This document shows positions 16,388 through 22,957 of a stretch of 24,064 nucleotides of DNA, piece after piece. The notes beneath the pieces are model-generated. The model worked only from the letters and a program-made list of their open reading frames with translations. It did no database searches and was not told the DNA's origin. The DNA comes from Lachnospiraceae bacterium UBA7109. GTDB lineage: Bacteria > Bacillota > Clostridia > Lachnospirales > Lachnospiraceae. The stretch spans positions 1 through 24,064 of the forward strand of contig DKYD01000065.1 of the NCBI GenBank assembly GCA_002492335.1, in the 5' to 3' direction. Within the stretch, counting starts at the first letter, position 1, and each line of letters opens with the position of its first letter. A program made the position numbers and the translations under genes.

Positions 16388-16433
16388 AGGCAGAAGTCTG
16401 GAAAGACATCTGCCTTAATATTTTATTTGTTTT
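16388..16433 (+). terminator. Rho-independent terminator after the alcohol dehydrogenase gene
   Basis: AGGCAGA (16388-16394) pairs with TCTGCCT (16409-16415). Inside, GTCT pairs with AGAC after one A-A mismatch, and the loop is GGAA. A T-rich tail (TTTTATTTGTTTT) follows. This separates the alcohol dehydrogenase unit from nfnAB. Confidence 0.85.
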
Positions 16434-16441
16434 AAACCCTC

Positions 16442-16470
16442 TTGCTATTTTTCTTAAGATACATTATTAT
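16442..16470 (+). promoter_or_regulatory. Predicted sigma-A promoter for nfnAB
   Basis: TTGCTA (16442-16447) and TATTAT (16465-16470) are separated by 17 bp and lie 33 bp before nfnA. A TATAGT at 16475-16480 is an alternative -10 with a poorer -35. I see no Rex-like palindrome here. Confidence 0.5.
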
Positions 16471-16503
16471 ATTGTATAGTAAAAAAATTAGGAGGAACGT
16501 AAG

Positions 16504-17391
16504 ATGTACAAGATATTGAAAGCTGAAAAACTGGCTGATAAGATCTATCTTATGGATGTTGAAGCACCGCGTGTGGCAAAGCACTGTCAGCCGGGACAGT
16601 TCATCATTGTGAAGATGGATGAAAAAGGTGAAAGAATCCCTCTTACAATTTGTGATTATGACAGAGATGCCGGAACAATTACAATTGTATTTCAGGAAGT
16701 TGGCGCATCTACTGTGAAGATGGCTGAATTAAAAGAAGGAGATTCTTTCTGTGACTTTACAGGACCTCTCGGATGTCCTTCCGAGTTTGTAGAAGAGGAT
16801 ATTGAAAGCCTGAAGAACAAAAAAATGTTGTTTGTAGCAGGCGGCGTCGGAGCAGCACCTGTATATCCGCAGGTAAAATGGCTGAAAGAGCATGGAATAG
16901 ATGCAGATGTTATTGTTGGAGCAAAGACAAAGGATATGCTGATTCTTGAAAAAGAAATGGAAGCGGTTGCCGGAAATTATTATCCGTGTACAGATGATGG
17001 TACATATGGCCATGCAGGTATGGTTACAACAAAGATTGAGAAGCTTGTAGAAGAAGGCAAGAAGTATGATGTCTGTGTTGCAATCGGACCAATGATTATG
17101 ATGAAGTTTACCTGTCTTCTTACAAAGAAGCTTGAGATTCCTACGATTGTCAGCATGAATCCGATTATGGTTGACGGAACTGGTATGTGCGGAGCCTGTC
17201 GTGTGATTGTAGGCGGCGAAGTAAAATTCGCATGTGTAGATGGACCGGAGTTTGACGGACATCTTGTAGATTTTGATAATGCGATGAAGAGACAGCAGAT
17301 GTACAAGACGGCAGAAGGCCGTGCAATGCTGAAATTACAGGAAGGCGACACTCACCATGGTGGATGTGGAAATTGCGGAGGTGACAACTAA
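16504..17391 (+). CDS. nfnA: NfnA: FAD/[2Fe-2S] subunit of NADH-dependent ferredoxin-NADP+ oxidoreductase
   Basis: This 295-residue protein has a flavin-binding barrel with RIPLTICD (44-51). An NAD-binding domain starts at FVAGGVGAAPVYP (110-122). A C-terminal [2Fe-2S] site has C229, C232 and C244 in GTGMCGACR and KFACVDG; D224 may supply the fourth ligand, as in characterised NfnA. A short Cys/Gly/His-rich tail (HHGGCGNCGG) follows. The same fold occurs in dihydroorotate dehydrogenase electron-transfer subunits, but adjacency to the GltA-like NfnB makes NfnA the best call. GGAGG (16491-16495) precedes the ATG. The stop overlaps the nfnB start by one base (TAATG). Confidence 0.93.
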   Translation: MYKILKAEKLADKIYLMDVEAPRVAKHCQPGQFIIVKMDEKGERIPLTICDYDRDAGTITIVFQEVGASTVKMAELKEGDSFCDFTGPLGCPSEFVEEDIESLKNKKMLFVAGGVGAAPVYPQVKWLKEHGIDADVIVGAKTKDMLILEKEMEAVAGNYYPCTDDGTYGHAGMVTTKIEKLVEEGKKYDVCVAIGPMIMMKFTCLLTKKLEIPTIVSMNPIMVDGTGMCGACRVIVGGEVKFACVDGPEFDGHLVDFDNAMKRQQMYKTAEGRAMLKLQEGDTHHGGCGNCGGDN

Positions 17392-18779
17392 TGGCTGATG
17401 TATTAAAAAGAGTACCGGTAAGAGAGCAGGATGCAAAGGTTCGTGCAACTAATTTTGAAGAGGTATGTTACGGGTATAATAAAGAAGAGGCAATGGAGGA
17501 AGCTGGACGCTGCCTGAATTGTAAAAATGCGAAGTGTATTCAGGGATGTCCGGTATCTATTAATATCCCGGCATTTGTATCCAAAGTAAAAGAAGGAGAT
17601 ATTGAAGGCGCATATGAAGTAATTGGAGAGTCTTCAGCACTTCCGGCTATCTGCGGACGTGTATGTCCACAGGAGTCACAGTGTGAGTCTAAATGTATCC
17701 GTGGTATCAAGGGCGATCCGGTGTCTATCGGCAAACTGGAGAGATTTGTAGCAGATTATGCATTGGAGAATGATATCAAACCAAAGAAGGCAGAAAAAAC
17801 GAATGGTCATAAGGTGGCTGTAATCGGATCCGGCCCGTCGGGACTTACCTGTGCTGGCGACCTTGCAAAATTAGGTTATGAAGTAACTGTATTTGAGGCG
17901 CTTCATGAGCTTGGCGGAGTACTTGTATATGGTATTCCGGAGTTCCGTCTCCCGAAGCAGAAAGTTGTAAAGAAAGAAATTGAAAAAGTAAAAGAGTTGG
18001 GAGTTAAGTTTGAAACAAACGTAGTAATCGGTAAATCTACCACCATTGACCAGTTAATGGAAGAAGAGGATTTCGAAGCTGTATTTATCGGTTCCGGTGC
18101 AGGTCTTCCGATGTTTATGGGAATCCCGGGTGAGACCGCAAATGGTGTATTCTCAGCAAATGAATACCTTACGAGAAGCAACCTGATGAAGGCATTTGAT
18201 GATTCTTATGATACTCCGATTGCAGCTGGAAACAAAGTTGCTGTTGTCGGCGGTGGTAATGTAGCTATGGATGCTGCAAGAACCGCACTTCGTCTTGGCG
18301 CTGAGGTGCATATCGTATACCGTCGTAGTGAGGCTGAACTTCCGGCCAGAGTAGAAGAAGTACATCACGCAAAAGAAGAAGGTGTTATTTTTGACCTTCT
18401 TACCAATCCAAAGGAAATTCTTGTGGATGAAAACGGCTGGGTAAAAGGTATGAAGGTTGTTAAGATGGAACTTGGTGAACCAGATGCTTCCGGCAGAAGA
18501 CGTCCGGTAGAGATTCCGGATTCTGAATATGAGATTGAACTGGATACAGTTATCATGTCTCTCGGAACATCACCGAATCCATTGATTGCATCTACAACAA
18601 AGGGACTTGAGACAAACAGAAGAAAATGTATCGTTGCAGAGGAAGAGAATGGACAGACATCAAAAGCATGTGTATTCGCAGGTGGAGATGCTGTAACAGG
18701 AGCAGCAACGGTTATTCTTGCTATGGGTGCAGGAAAAGCCGGAGCAAAAGGTATCCATGAACTTCTGAGTAATAAATAA
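17391..18779 (+). CDS. nfnB: NfnB: large subunit of electron-bifurcating ferredoxin-NADP+ oxidoreductase
   Basis: This 462-residue protein is homologous to the small subunit of glutamate synthase. Its N-terminal domain binds two [4Fe-4S] clusters; candidate cysteines are C41, C44, C49, C53, C88, C92, C98 and C102. FAD and NADPH Rossmann motifs follow at GSGPSG (146-151) and VVGGGNVAMDAA (near 284). The C-terminal GGDAVTGAATVILAMGAGKAGA stretch closes the FAD site. With NfnA it couples NADH and reduced ferredoxin to NADP+ reduction, or the reverse. Start overlap with nfnA implies coupled translation in a fixed ratio. No large glutamate synthase subunit is nearby, which favours Nfn over GltD. 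Confidence 0.93.
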   Translation: MADVLKRVPVREQDAKVRATNFEEVCYGYNKEEAMEEAGRCLNCKNAKCIQGCPVSINIPAFVSKVKEGDIEGAYEVIGESSALPAICGRVCPQESQCESKCIRGIKGDPVSIGKLERFVADYALENDIKPKKAEKTNGHKVAVIGSGPSGLTCAGDLAKLGYEVTVFEALHELGGVLVYGIPEFRLPKQKVVKKEIEKVKELGVKFETNVVIGKSTTIDQLMEEEDFEAVFIGSGAGLPMFMGIPGETANGVFSANEYLTRSNLMKAFDDSYDTPIAAGNKVAVVGGGNVAMDAARTALRLGAEVHIVYRRSEAELPARVEEVHHAKEEGVIFDLLTNPKEILVDENGWVKGMKVVKMELGEPDASGRRRPVEIPDSEYEIELDTVIMSLGTSPNPLIASTTKGLETNRRKCIVAEEENGQTSKACVFAGGDAVTGAATVILAMGAGKAGAKGIHELLSNK

Positions 18780-18790
18780 TTTTATATAAT

Positions 18791-18837
18791 CAGACATAAA
18801 AAACGGGGCAGGCTTATGTCCCGTTTTTTTGTGTCTG
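18791..18837 (+). terminator. Rho-independent terminator after nfnB
   Basis: AAAAAACGGG (18798-18807) pairs with CCCGTTTTTT (18820-18829). Outer arms CAGACA and TGTCTG extend the stem. The T-run makes it a strong terminator in the + direction. Confidence 0.92.
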
Positions 18838-18848
18838 AGAATTTTTTA

Positions 18849-18877
18849 GTGTCAAAGCCGTATGAATATGCTATTAT
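18849..18877 (+). promoter_or_regulatory. Predicted promoter for the ZIP transporter gene
   Basis: GTGTCA (18849-18854) and TATTAT (18872-18877) are separated by 17 bp. The -35 is weak (4 of 6). A second -10-like TATAGT begins at 18877. The transcript would have a leader of about 50 nt containing the inverted repeat at 18894-18914. Confidence 0.45.
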
Positions 18878-18893
18878 ATAGTAAAGAATATCT

Positions 18894-18914
18894 TTAGCAG
18901 TATTTATCTGCTAA
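18894..18914. promoter_or_regulatory. Inverted repeat in the ZIP gene leader (operator or hairpin)
   Basis: TTAGCAG (18894-18900) and CTGCTAA (18908-18914) form a perfect 7-bp inverted repeat around TATTTAT, between the promoter and the ribosome binding site AAAGGAG. The place and shape suit a metal-dependent repressor site, but no specific regulator box is matched with confidence. A short RNA hairpin is the alternative. Confidence 0.45.
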
Positions 18915-18934
18915 GTAAAAAAAGGAGTTAAAGT

Positions 18935-19711
18935 ATGACAGTATTTTTGGGGCTTATGATTCCTTTTATCGGCACTACCTTAGGTGCAGCCTGCATCTTT
19001 TTTATGAGAAATGAATTGGAACCGAAAATTCAGAAAGCGCTGCTTGGATTTGCAGCAGGAGTTATGGTGGCAGCCTCCGTGTGGTCACTTCTGATACCAG
19101 CAATGGATATGTCGAAAGACATGGGAAAATTTGCATTTTTACCCGCTGCCATAGGTTTCATTCTCGGTATCGGGTTTTTATTATTATTGGACCGGGCGAT
19201 TCCTCATCTGCATATTGGAGCCGATAAAGCGGAAGGACCGAAAACCACATTAAACAAATCAACGATGCTTATATTGGCAGTTACGATTCATAACATACCG
19301 GAAGGAATCTCAAGTGGTGCGGTATTTGCCGGACTGCTTACCCATAATGCCAATGTGACGCTTGCAGGGGCATTTGCGTTGTCCGTGGGTATTGCAATCC
19401 AGAATCTCCCGGAGGGCTTTATTGTAGCATTACCTGCCCGGACAGGTGGAAACGGAAGAGGAAAAGCATTTTTATATGGTGCATTATCTGGAATTGTAGA
19501 GCCGATAGCCGGAGGAATTACACTGCTTTTGGCGGCGTATATTACACCTGTTCTGCCGTATCTTCTTGCATTTGCTGCAGGAGCCATGATTTACGTAGTT
19601 GTAGAAGAGCTCGTGCCAGAATCGGCGGAAGGTGAACACAGCAATATTGGAACGATTGGGTTTGCCGCAGGATTTATACTTATGATGATTTTGGATGTGG
19701 CATTAGGATAG
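18935..19711 (+). CDS. ZIP family divalent metal transporter (ZupT-like)
   Basis: This 258-residue integral membrane protein has about eight hydrophobic helices. The two metal-site motifs of the family are H119-N-I-P-E-G and Q156-N-L-P-E-G. A third, more C-terminal E-rich helix contains VVVEELVPES. A short His-containing loop (HLHIG) lies between helices 3 and 4. Members import Zn2+, Fe2+ or Mn2+; the metal cannot be chosen from sequence. AAAGGAG is 8-9 nt before ATG. The gene has its own predicted promoter and leader inverted repeat. rlmH follows after 35 bp and may be read through, as no terminator separates them. Confidence 0.93.
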   Translation: MTVFLGLMIPFIGTTLGAACIFFMRNELEPKIQKALLGFAAGVMVAASVWSLLIPAMDMSKDMGKFAFLPAAIGFILGIGFLLLLDRAIPHLHIGADKAEGPKTTLNKSTMLILAVTIHNIPEGISSGAVFAGLLTHNANVTLAGAFALSVGIAIQNLPEGFIVALPARTGGNGRGKAFLYGALSGIVEPIAGGITLLLAAYITPVLPYLLAFAAGAMIYVVVEELVPESAEGEHSNIGTIGFAAGFILMMILDVALG

Positions 19712-19746
19712 AAAAAAGATGCAGGATAAAACAGGATAAAGCGGAT

Positions 19747-20226
19747 ATGAAAATTACAATATTAACTGTAGGAAAAATAAAAGAAAAATATTTGAAGGAT
19801 GCAATTGCAGAATACAGCAAACGTCTTGGAAAATACAGTAAACTTGAGATTATTGAAGTTGCGGATGAAAAGACGGTGGAAAATGCAAGTGAAGCAGAAG
19901 AAGAGAACGTGCGGACAAAAGAAGCAGAACGATTGCTTAAATATATCAAGGAAGATGCATATCTCATTACGTTAGAGATAAATGGGAAACAACTATCTTC
20001 TGAGGAATTTGCCGAACGAATTGAGATGCTGGGTGTCCGGGGAGTAAGTCATATTATTTTCGTGATAGGCGGTTCGATCGGGCTGGGGCAAGAAGTAATT
20101 GAAAAGTCTGATTACGCACTTAGTTTTTCCAGGATGACATTTCCCCACCAGCTGATGAGGGTTATACTGTTGGAGCAGATTTACAGAAGTTTCAGGATTA
20201 TCCGGGGAGAACCATATCATAAATAG
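19747..20226 (+). CDS. rlmH: 23S rRNA (pseudouridine-1915 N3) methyltransferase RlmH
   Basis: At 159 residues this has the standard SPOUT-class RlmH length. It starts MKITILTVGKIKEKYL, has the SAM-binding knot loop GGSIGLG (108-114) and SFSRMTFPHQLMR, and ends in the diagnostic EPYHK. It methylates pseudouridine 1915 in helix 69 of 23S rRNA. The ribosome binding site is a modest AGGA about 11 nt upstream. Confidence 0.97.
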   Translation: MKITILTVGKIKEKYLKDAIAEYSKRLGKYSKLEIIEVADEKTVENASEAEEENVRTKEAERLLKYIKEDAYLITLEINGKQLSSEEFAERIEMLGVRGVSHIIFVIGGSIGLGQEVIEKSDYALSFSRMTFPHQLMRVILLEQIYRSFRIIRGEPYHK

Positions 20227-20253
20227 ATAAGTTTAAAGATAATTAAAAGGAGA

Positions 20254-20880
20254 ATGATAACATCACATATGATTAAAAACATTATTTTAGATATGGGGAA
20301 TGTTTTGCTTAATTATGATCCGGAGGTTTGTCTGAATCAGTTTCTGAACTGCGAGGAAGACCGGGCAGTCATCAGGCGGGAATTATTTGAAGGTCCGCAA
20401 TGGGCAGAAGGTGACCTTGGTTATATAAAAGATGCGGAACGTTTTGATGAAGTGAGCAAACGGGTGCCGGAGAGACTTCATGGGGCGCTTAGAAAATGTG
20501 TTCTTGAGTGGATGATGTGTATGTGGCCTGTTGCAGGCGCAAGGGAATTTTGTGATGATGTAAAGAGAGCAGGATATCAGTTATATGTATTATCCAACGC
20601 AAGTGATGCTTTTTATGATTATTTTCCAAGATTTGCGCCGTTTACATATTTTGATGGGATCGTTGTATCCTGTGATATTCATATGTTGAAGCCGGAGCCG
20701 GGTATTTACCGGTATCTGCTGGACAAATACCGGCTGTCTGTGCAGGAATGTTTTTTTGTTGACGACAGGAAGGAAAATGTAGAAGGTGCCGGAAAGCTTG
20801 GAATCCGCGGCATCGTCTTCGATGGGGAATATGAAAAAGTAAAAGATACAATATTAAAAATAACAGGAGATGAACAATGA
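20254..20880 (+). CDS. HAD superfamily hydrolase, subfamily IA (YihX-like)
   Basis: In this 208-residue predicted phosphatase, HAD motif I is LDMGNVL with nucleophile D13. The second acidic position is glycine, as in the YihX group (DxGNV). Motif II is VLSNAS (S114), motif III lysine is K146 in MLKPEPG, and motif IV is FFVDDRKEN (D170, D171). A helical cap lies between motifs I and II. YihX-type enzymes act on sugar phosphates such as glucose-1-phosphate; the substrate here is unknown. The start is uncertain. ATG 20254 has AGGAG only 1-3 nt away, while ATG 20269 (MIKNIILDMG) matches family N-termini but has a 16-nt spacing. The stop overlaps the next gene in ATGA. Confidence 0.9.
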   Translation: MITSHMIKNIILDMGNVLLNYDPEVCLNQFLNCEEDRAVIRRELFEGPQWAEGDLGYIKDAERFDEVSKRVPERLHGALRKCVLEWMMCMWPVAGAREFCDDVKRAGYQLYVLSNASDAFYDYFPRFAPFTYFDGIVVSCDIHMLKPEPGIYRYLLDKYRLSVQECFFVDDRKENVEGAGKLGIRGIVFDGEYEKVKDTILKITGDEQ

Positions 20881-21875
20881 AAGCACTTATTATTGGAAGC
20901 AGAGCAAGATATGAAAAATTTTATCCGGGAACAGAATTTGCAGATTCCGTAGAAAAGGTATATGTGGATTTGGGAACACCGGACGAAGAGATTCTTTCTC
21001 TGGCAGGAGATGCAGATTACCTTGCGGTGGATGCTATTGCAAAAGTTTCGGCAAAACTGATTGAAAATATGCCGAAGCTTAAGATTATCCATTCAAAAGG
21101 AGTAGGATTTAACGGAATTGATACGGAAGCGGCGGCAGCAAGAAATATTTACGTGTGTAACAATCGGGGGATTAATGCTTCAGCAGTAGCGGAGCAGACA
21201 ATTCTGTTAATGCTTGGACTGTTGAGAGACGTGGTGGAAGGAAACGAGGTGGTTCAGCAGGGCTTACAGATACAGACGAAAGAACGAAGGATGATAGAAG
21301 GAATTACGGAGCTTGGAGACTGCCGGATTGGTTTGATTGGATTTGGAGATATTGCCAAAGCGACAGCTCTTTGCCTGAGGCCTTTTGGCTGCGAAGTTTT
21401 CTATTATGCAAAGCATCGGAAATCACCGGAAACAGAGGAGGCATATGGCGTATCCTGGGCAGAACTGGATCAACTGGCGTCTGACTGTGATATAATCAGT
21501 ATACATGTGCCTGTCACACCGGAAACGGAAGGGATGATTAATGAAGCATTTTTCAGAAAAATGAAGCCCGGTTCCTATATTATCAATACAGCCCGGGGAG
21601 AAATTATAGATAATAATGCACTGAAAAAAGCATTGACAGAGAGCTGGATTAGGGGAGCAGGACTGGATACGGTAGCGCCGGAGCCGGTTCCTTACGGACA
21701 TTTGCTTACGACTCTGCCGGAAGAGGTTCAGAAGAAGGTTCTTTTGTCCCCACATATAGGCGGAATCACGACTAGTACATTCAAGCGTGCCCACAGAAAT
21801 ATCTGGAAGGCATTCGAAGATGTTGGAAGTGGCAGAAAACCGGCAAACGTTGTGAATGGAATACAGGAGATGTAA
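20877..21875 (+). CDS. D-isomer-specific 2-hydroxyacid dehydrogenase family protein
   Basis: This is a 332-residue member of the D-2-hydroxyacid dehydrogenase family. The catalytic triad is R240 (NTARGEI), E269 (APEPVP) and H293 (SPHIGG). The Rossmann loop is GFGDIA (155-160), with alanine in place of the third glycine. After beta strand 2 there is YAKHRK rather than an acidic residue, so NADPH preference is inferred. The substrate is unknown; lactate, glycerate, glyoxylate and phosphoglycerate relatives all share this fold. It overlaps the HAD gene by 4 bp, and the AlkD-like gene starts 3 bp after its stop, so the three are one translationally coupled unit. Confidence 0.92.
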   Translation: MKALIIGSRARYEKFYPGTEFADSVEKVYVDLGTPDEEILSLAGDADYLAVDAIAKVSAKLIENMPKLKIIHSKGVGFNGIDTEAAAARNIYVCNNRGINASAVAEQTILLMLGLLRDVVEGNEVVQQGLQIQTKERRMIEGITELGDCRIGLIGFGDIAKATALCLRPFGCEVFYYAKHRKSPETEEAYGVSWAELDQLASDCDIISIHVPVTPETEGMINEAFFRKMKPGSYIINTARGEIIDNNALKKALTESWIRGAGLDTVAPEPVPYGHLLTTLPEEVQKKVLLSPHIGGITTSTFKRAHRNIWKAFEDVGSGRKPANVVNGIQEM

Positions 21876-21878
21876 AGG

Positions 21879-22580
21879 ATGTACGAGGAGATCAGAAATC
21901 AGCTTCTGGAATCGGTTGATGACAAGTACAGAGATTTTAACCGTTCACTGGTACCGGGAGAAATTGCACCAATGATTGGCGTGCGTATGCCAAAGCTCCG
22001 TGAGATGGCAAAGCAGATTGCAAGAGAAAATGGAAGAGAATATATCCGGAAAGTGAAAGAAGCGGAAGCTGTCGGAGATGTTTTTCATGAGGAATTGCTT
22101 CTTCACGGAATTGTGATCGGGTATTTGAAGTGTGATATAAAAGAACGTATGGAGCTTCTGGATGCATTTGTTCCGGTTATCAACAACTGGGCAGTATGTG
22201 ACTGTAGTTGTATGACATATAAATTTATGAAAAAGGATGCGGAAGAATGGTTTTCATACTTGTTAAAATATACAGAGAGCGAACAGGAGTATGAAATTCG
22301 GTTTGCACTGGTGTCTATGCTTGATCATTTTGCCACAGAGTCTTTTGTTGACCGTGTGCTGGAGGTAATCAATGAGGTTCATCATGAAGGATATTATGTG
22401 AAGATGGCGGCTGCATGGGCGGTATCTGTCTGTTTTGTGAAATTCCCGGAGAAAACAAAGCTGTTTTTACAGGAAAATCAGATGGATGATTTTACCCAGA
22501 ATAAATCCATTCAGAAAATCCGTGAATCTTATAGAGTGAGCAGGGAAGACAAAGAATTAATAAAGAGCTGGAAATGTTAA
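21879..22580 (+). CDS. AlkD-like DNA alkylation repair protein
   Basis: This 233-residue, all-helical protein has HEAT-like repeats. Residues corresponding to the AlkD substrate pocket appear kept at matching spacing: W104 and D108 (NNWAVCDC), R141 (EIRFALVSML) and W180 (AAAWAVSV). AlkD removes N3- and N7-alkylated bases without flipping them. It has many cysteines (five in the segment 85-111 and nearby). AGGAG (21865-21869) is 9 nt before ATG. Some clostridial relatives of this group are uncharacterised, so activity on alkylated DNA is probable but not certain. Confidence 0.88.
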   Translation: MYEEIRNQLLESVDDKYRDFNRSLVPGEIAPMIGVRMPKLREMAKQIARENGREYIRKVKEAEAVGDVFHEELLLHGIVIGYLKCDIKERMELLDAFVPVINNWAVCDCSCMTYKFMKKDAEEWFSYLLKYTESEQEYEIRFALVSMLDHFATESFVDRVLEVINEVHHEGYYVKMAAAWAVSVCFVKFPEKTKLFLQENQMDDFTQNKSIQKIRESYRVSREDKELIKSWKC

Positions 22581-22585
22581 TCTTA

Positions 22586-22614
22586 GCATAATCAGAGGAA
22601 TGCCATCATAGATT
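22586..22614 (+). promoter_or_regulatory. Possible sigma-E (mother-cell sporulation) promoter for yqfCD
   Basis: GCATAAT (22586-22592) and CATAGATT (22607-22614) are separated by 14 bp. The Bacillus sigma-E pattern is KMATATT, 14-15 bp, CATAYAHT, so this matches 6 of 7 and 7 of 8 positions. It lies just after the AlkD-like gene and upstream of yqfC. yqfCD are sigma-E genes in Bacillus. Confidence 0.5.
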
Positions 22615-22642
22615 ATTATAAAATCCATGAGCGGCATTTTTC

Positions 22643-22939
22643 ATGAAAACGAAAAAAAAATCAAGGAAAAAGGAACAGTCTTTGAAAAGCAAAATAGCGG
22701 GAGCTTCCGAGCTGCCGAAAGATGTAGTGCTTGGACAGCCGGTCGTTACCGTGCTTGGACAAACGGAGCTGACGATAGAGAATTACCGGGGAATTACAGA
22801 ATATACAGATGTTCTGATCAGGCTTCAGACAAAGGCCGGGCAGATCCGGGTTACGGGGCGTAACCTCTGTGTGGAATACTATACAAATGATGATATGAAG
22901 ATTACGGGGTTGATTGAACAGATTGAATATCAGCATTAG
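22643..22939 (+). CDS. yqfC: Sporulation protein YqfC (YabP/YqfC family)
   Basis: This 98-residue protein carries the family core ELPKDVVLGQP, TIENYRGITEYTD, IRLQTKAGQIRVTGRNL and a beta-rich C-terminus. The family is made in the mother cell during sporulation. The start is uncertain. ATG 22643 has no good ribosome binding site and adds a lysine-rich leader. TTG 22682 has AGGA (22671-22674) 7 nt upstream and yields LKSKIAGASELP, which resembles shorter homologues. It lies 18 bp before yqfD, the usual partner order. Confidence 0.9.
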   Translation: MKTKKKSRKKEQSLKSKIAGASELPKDVVLGQPVVTVLGQTELTIENYRGITEYTDVLIRLQTKAGQIRVTGRNLCVEYYTNDDMKITGLIEQIEYQH

Positions 22940-22957
22940 AAGGGGAAGGATGAGAAG

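Noticed and set aside
22627..22863. Alternative plus-strand frame over yqfC
   Set aside because: The yqfC frame gives a clear YabP/YqfC family protein; the other frame has no recognisable content.
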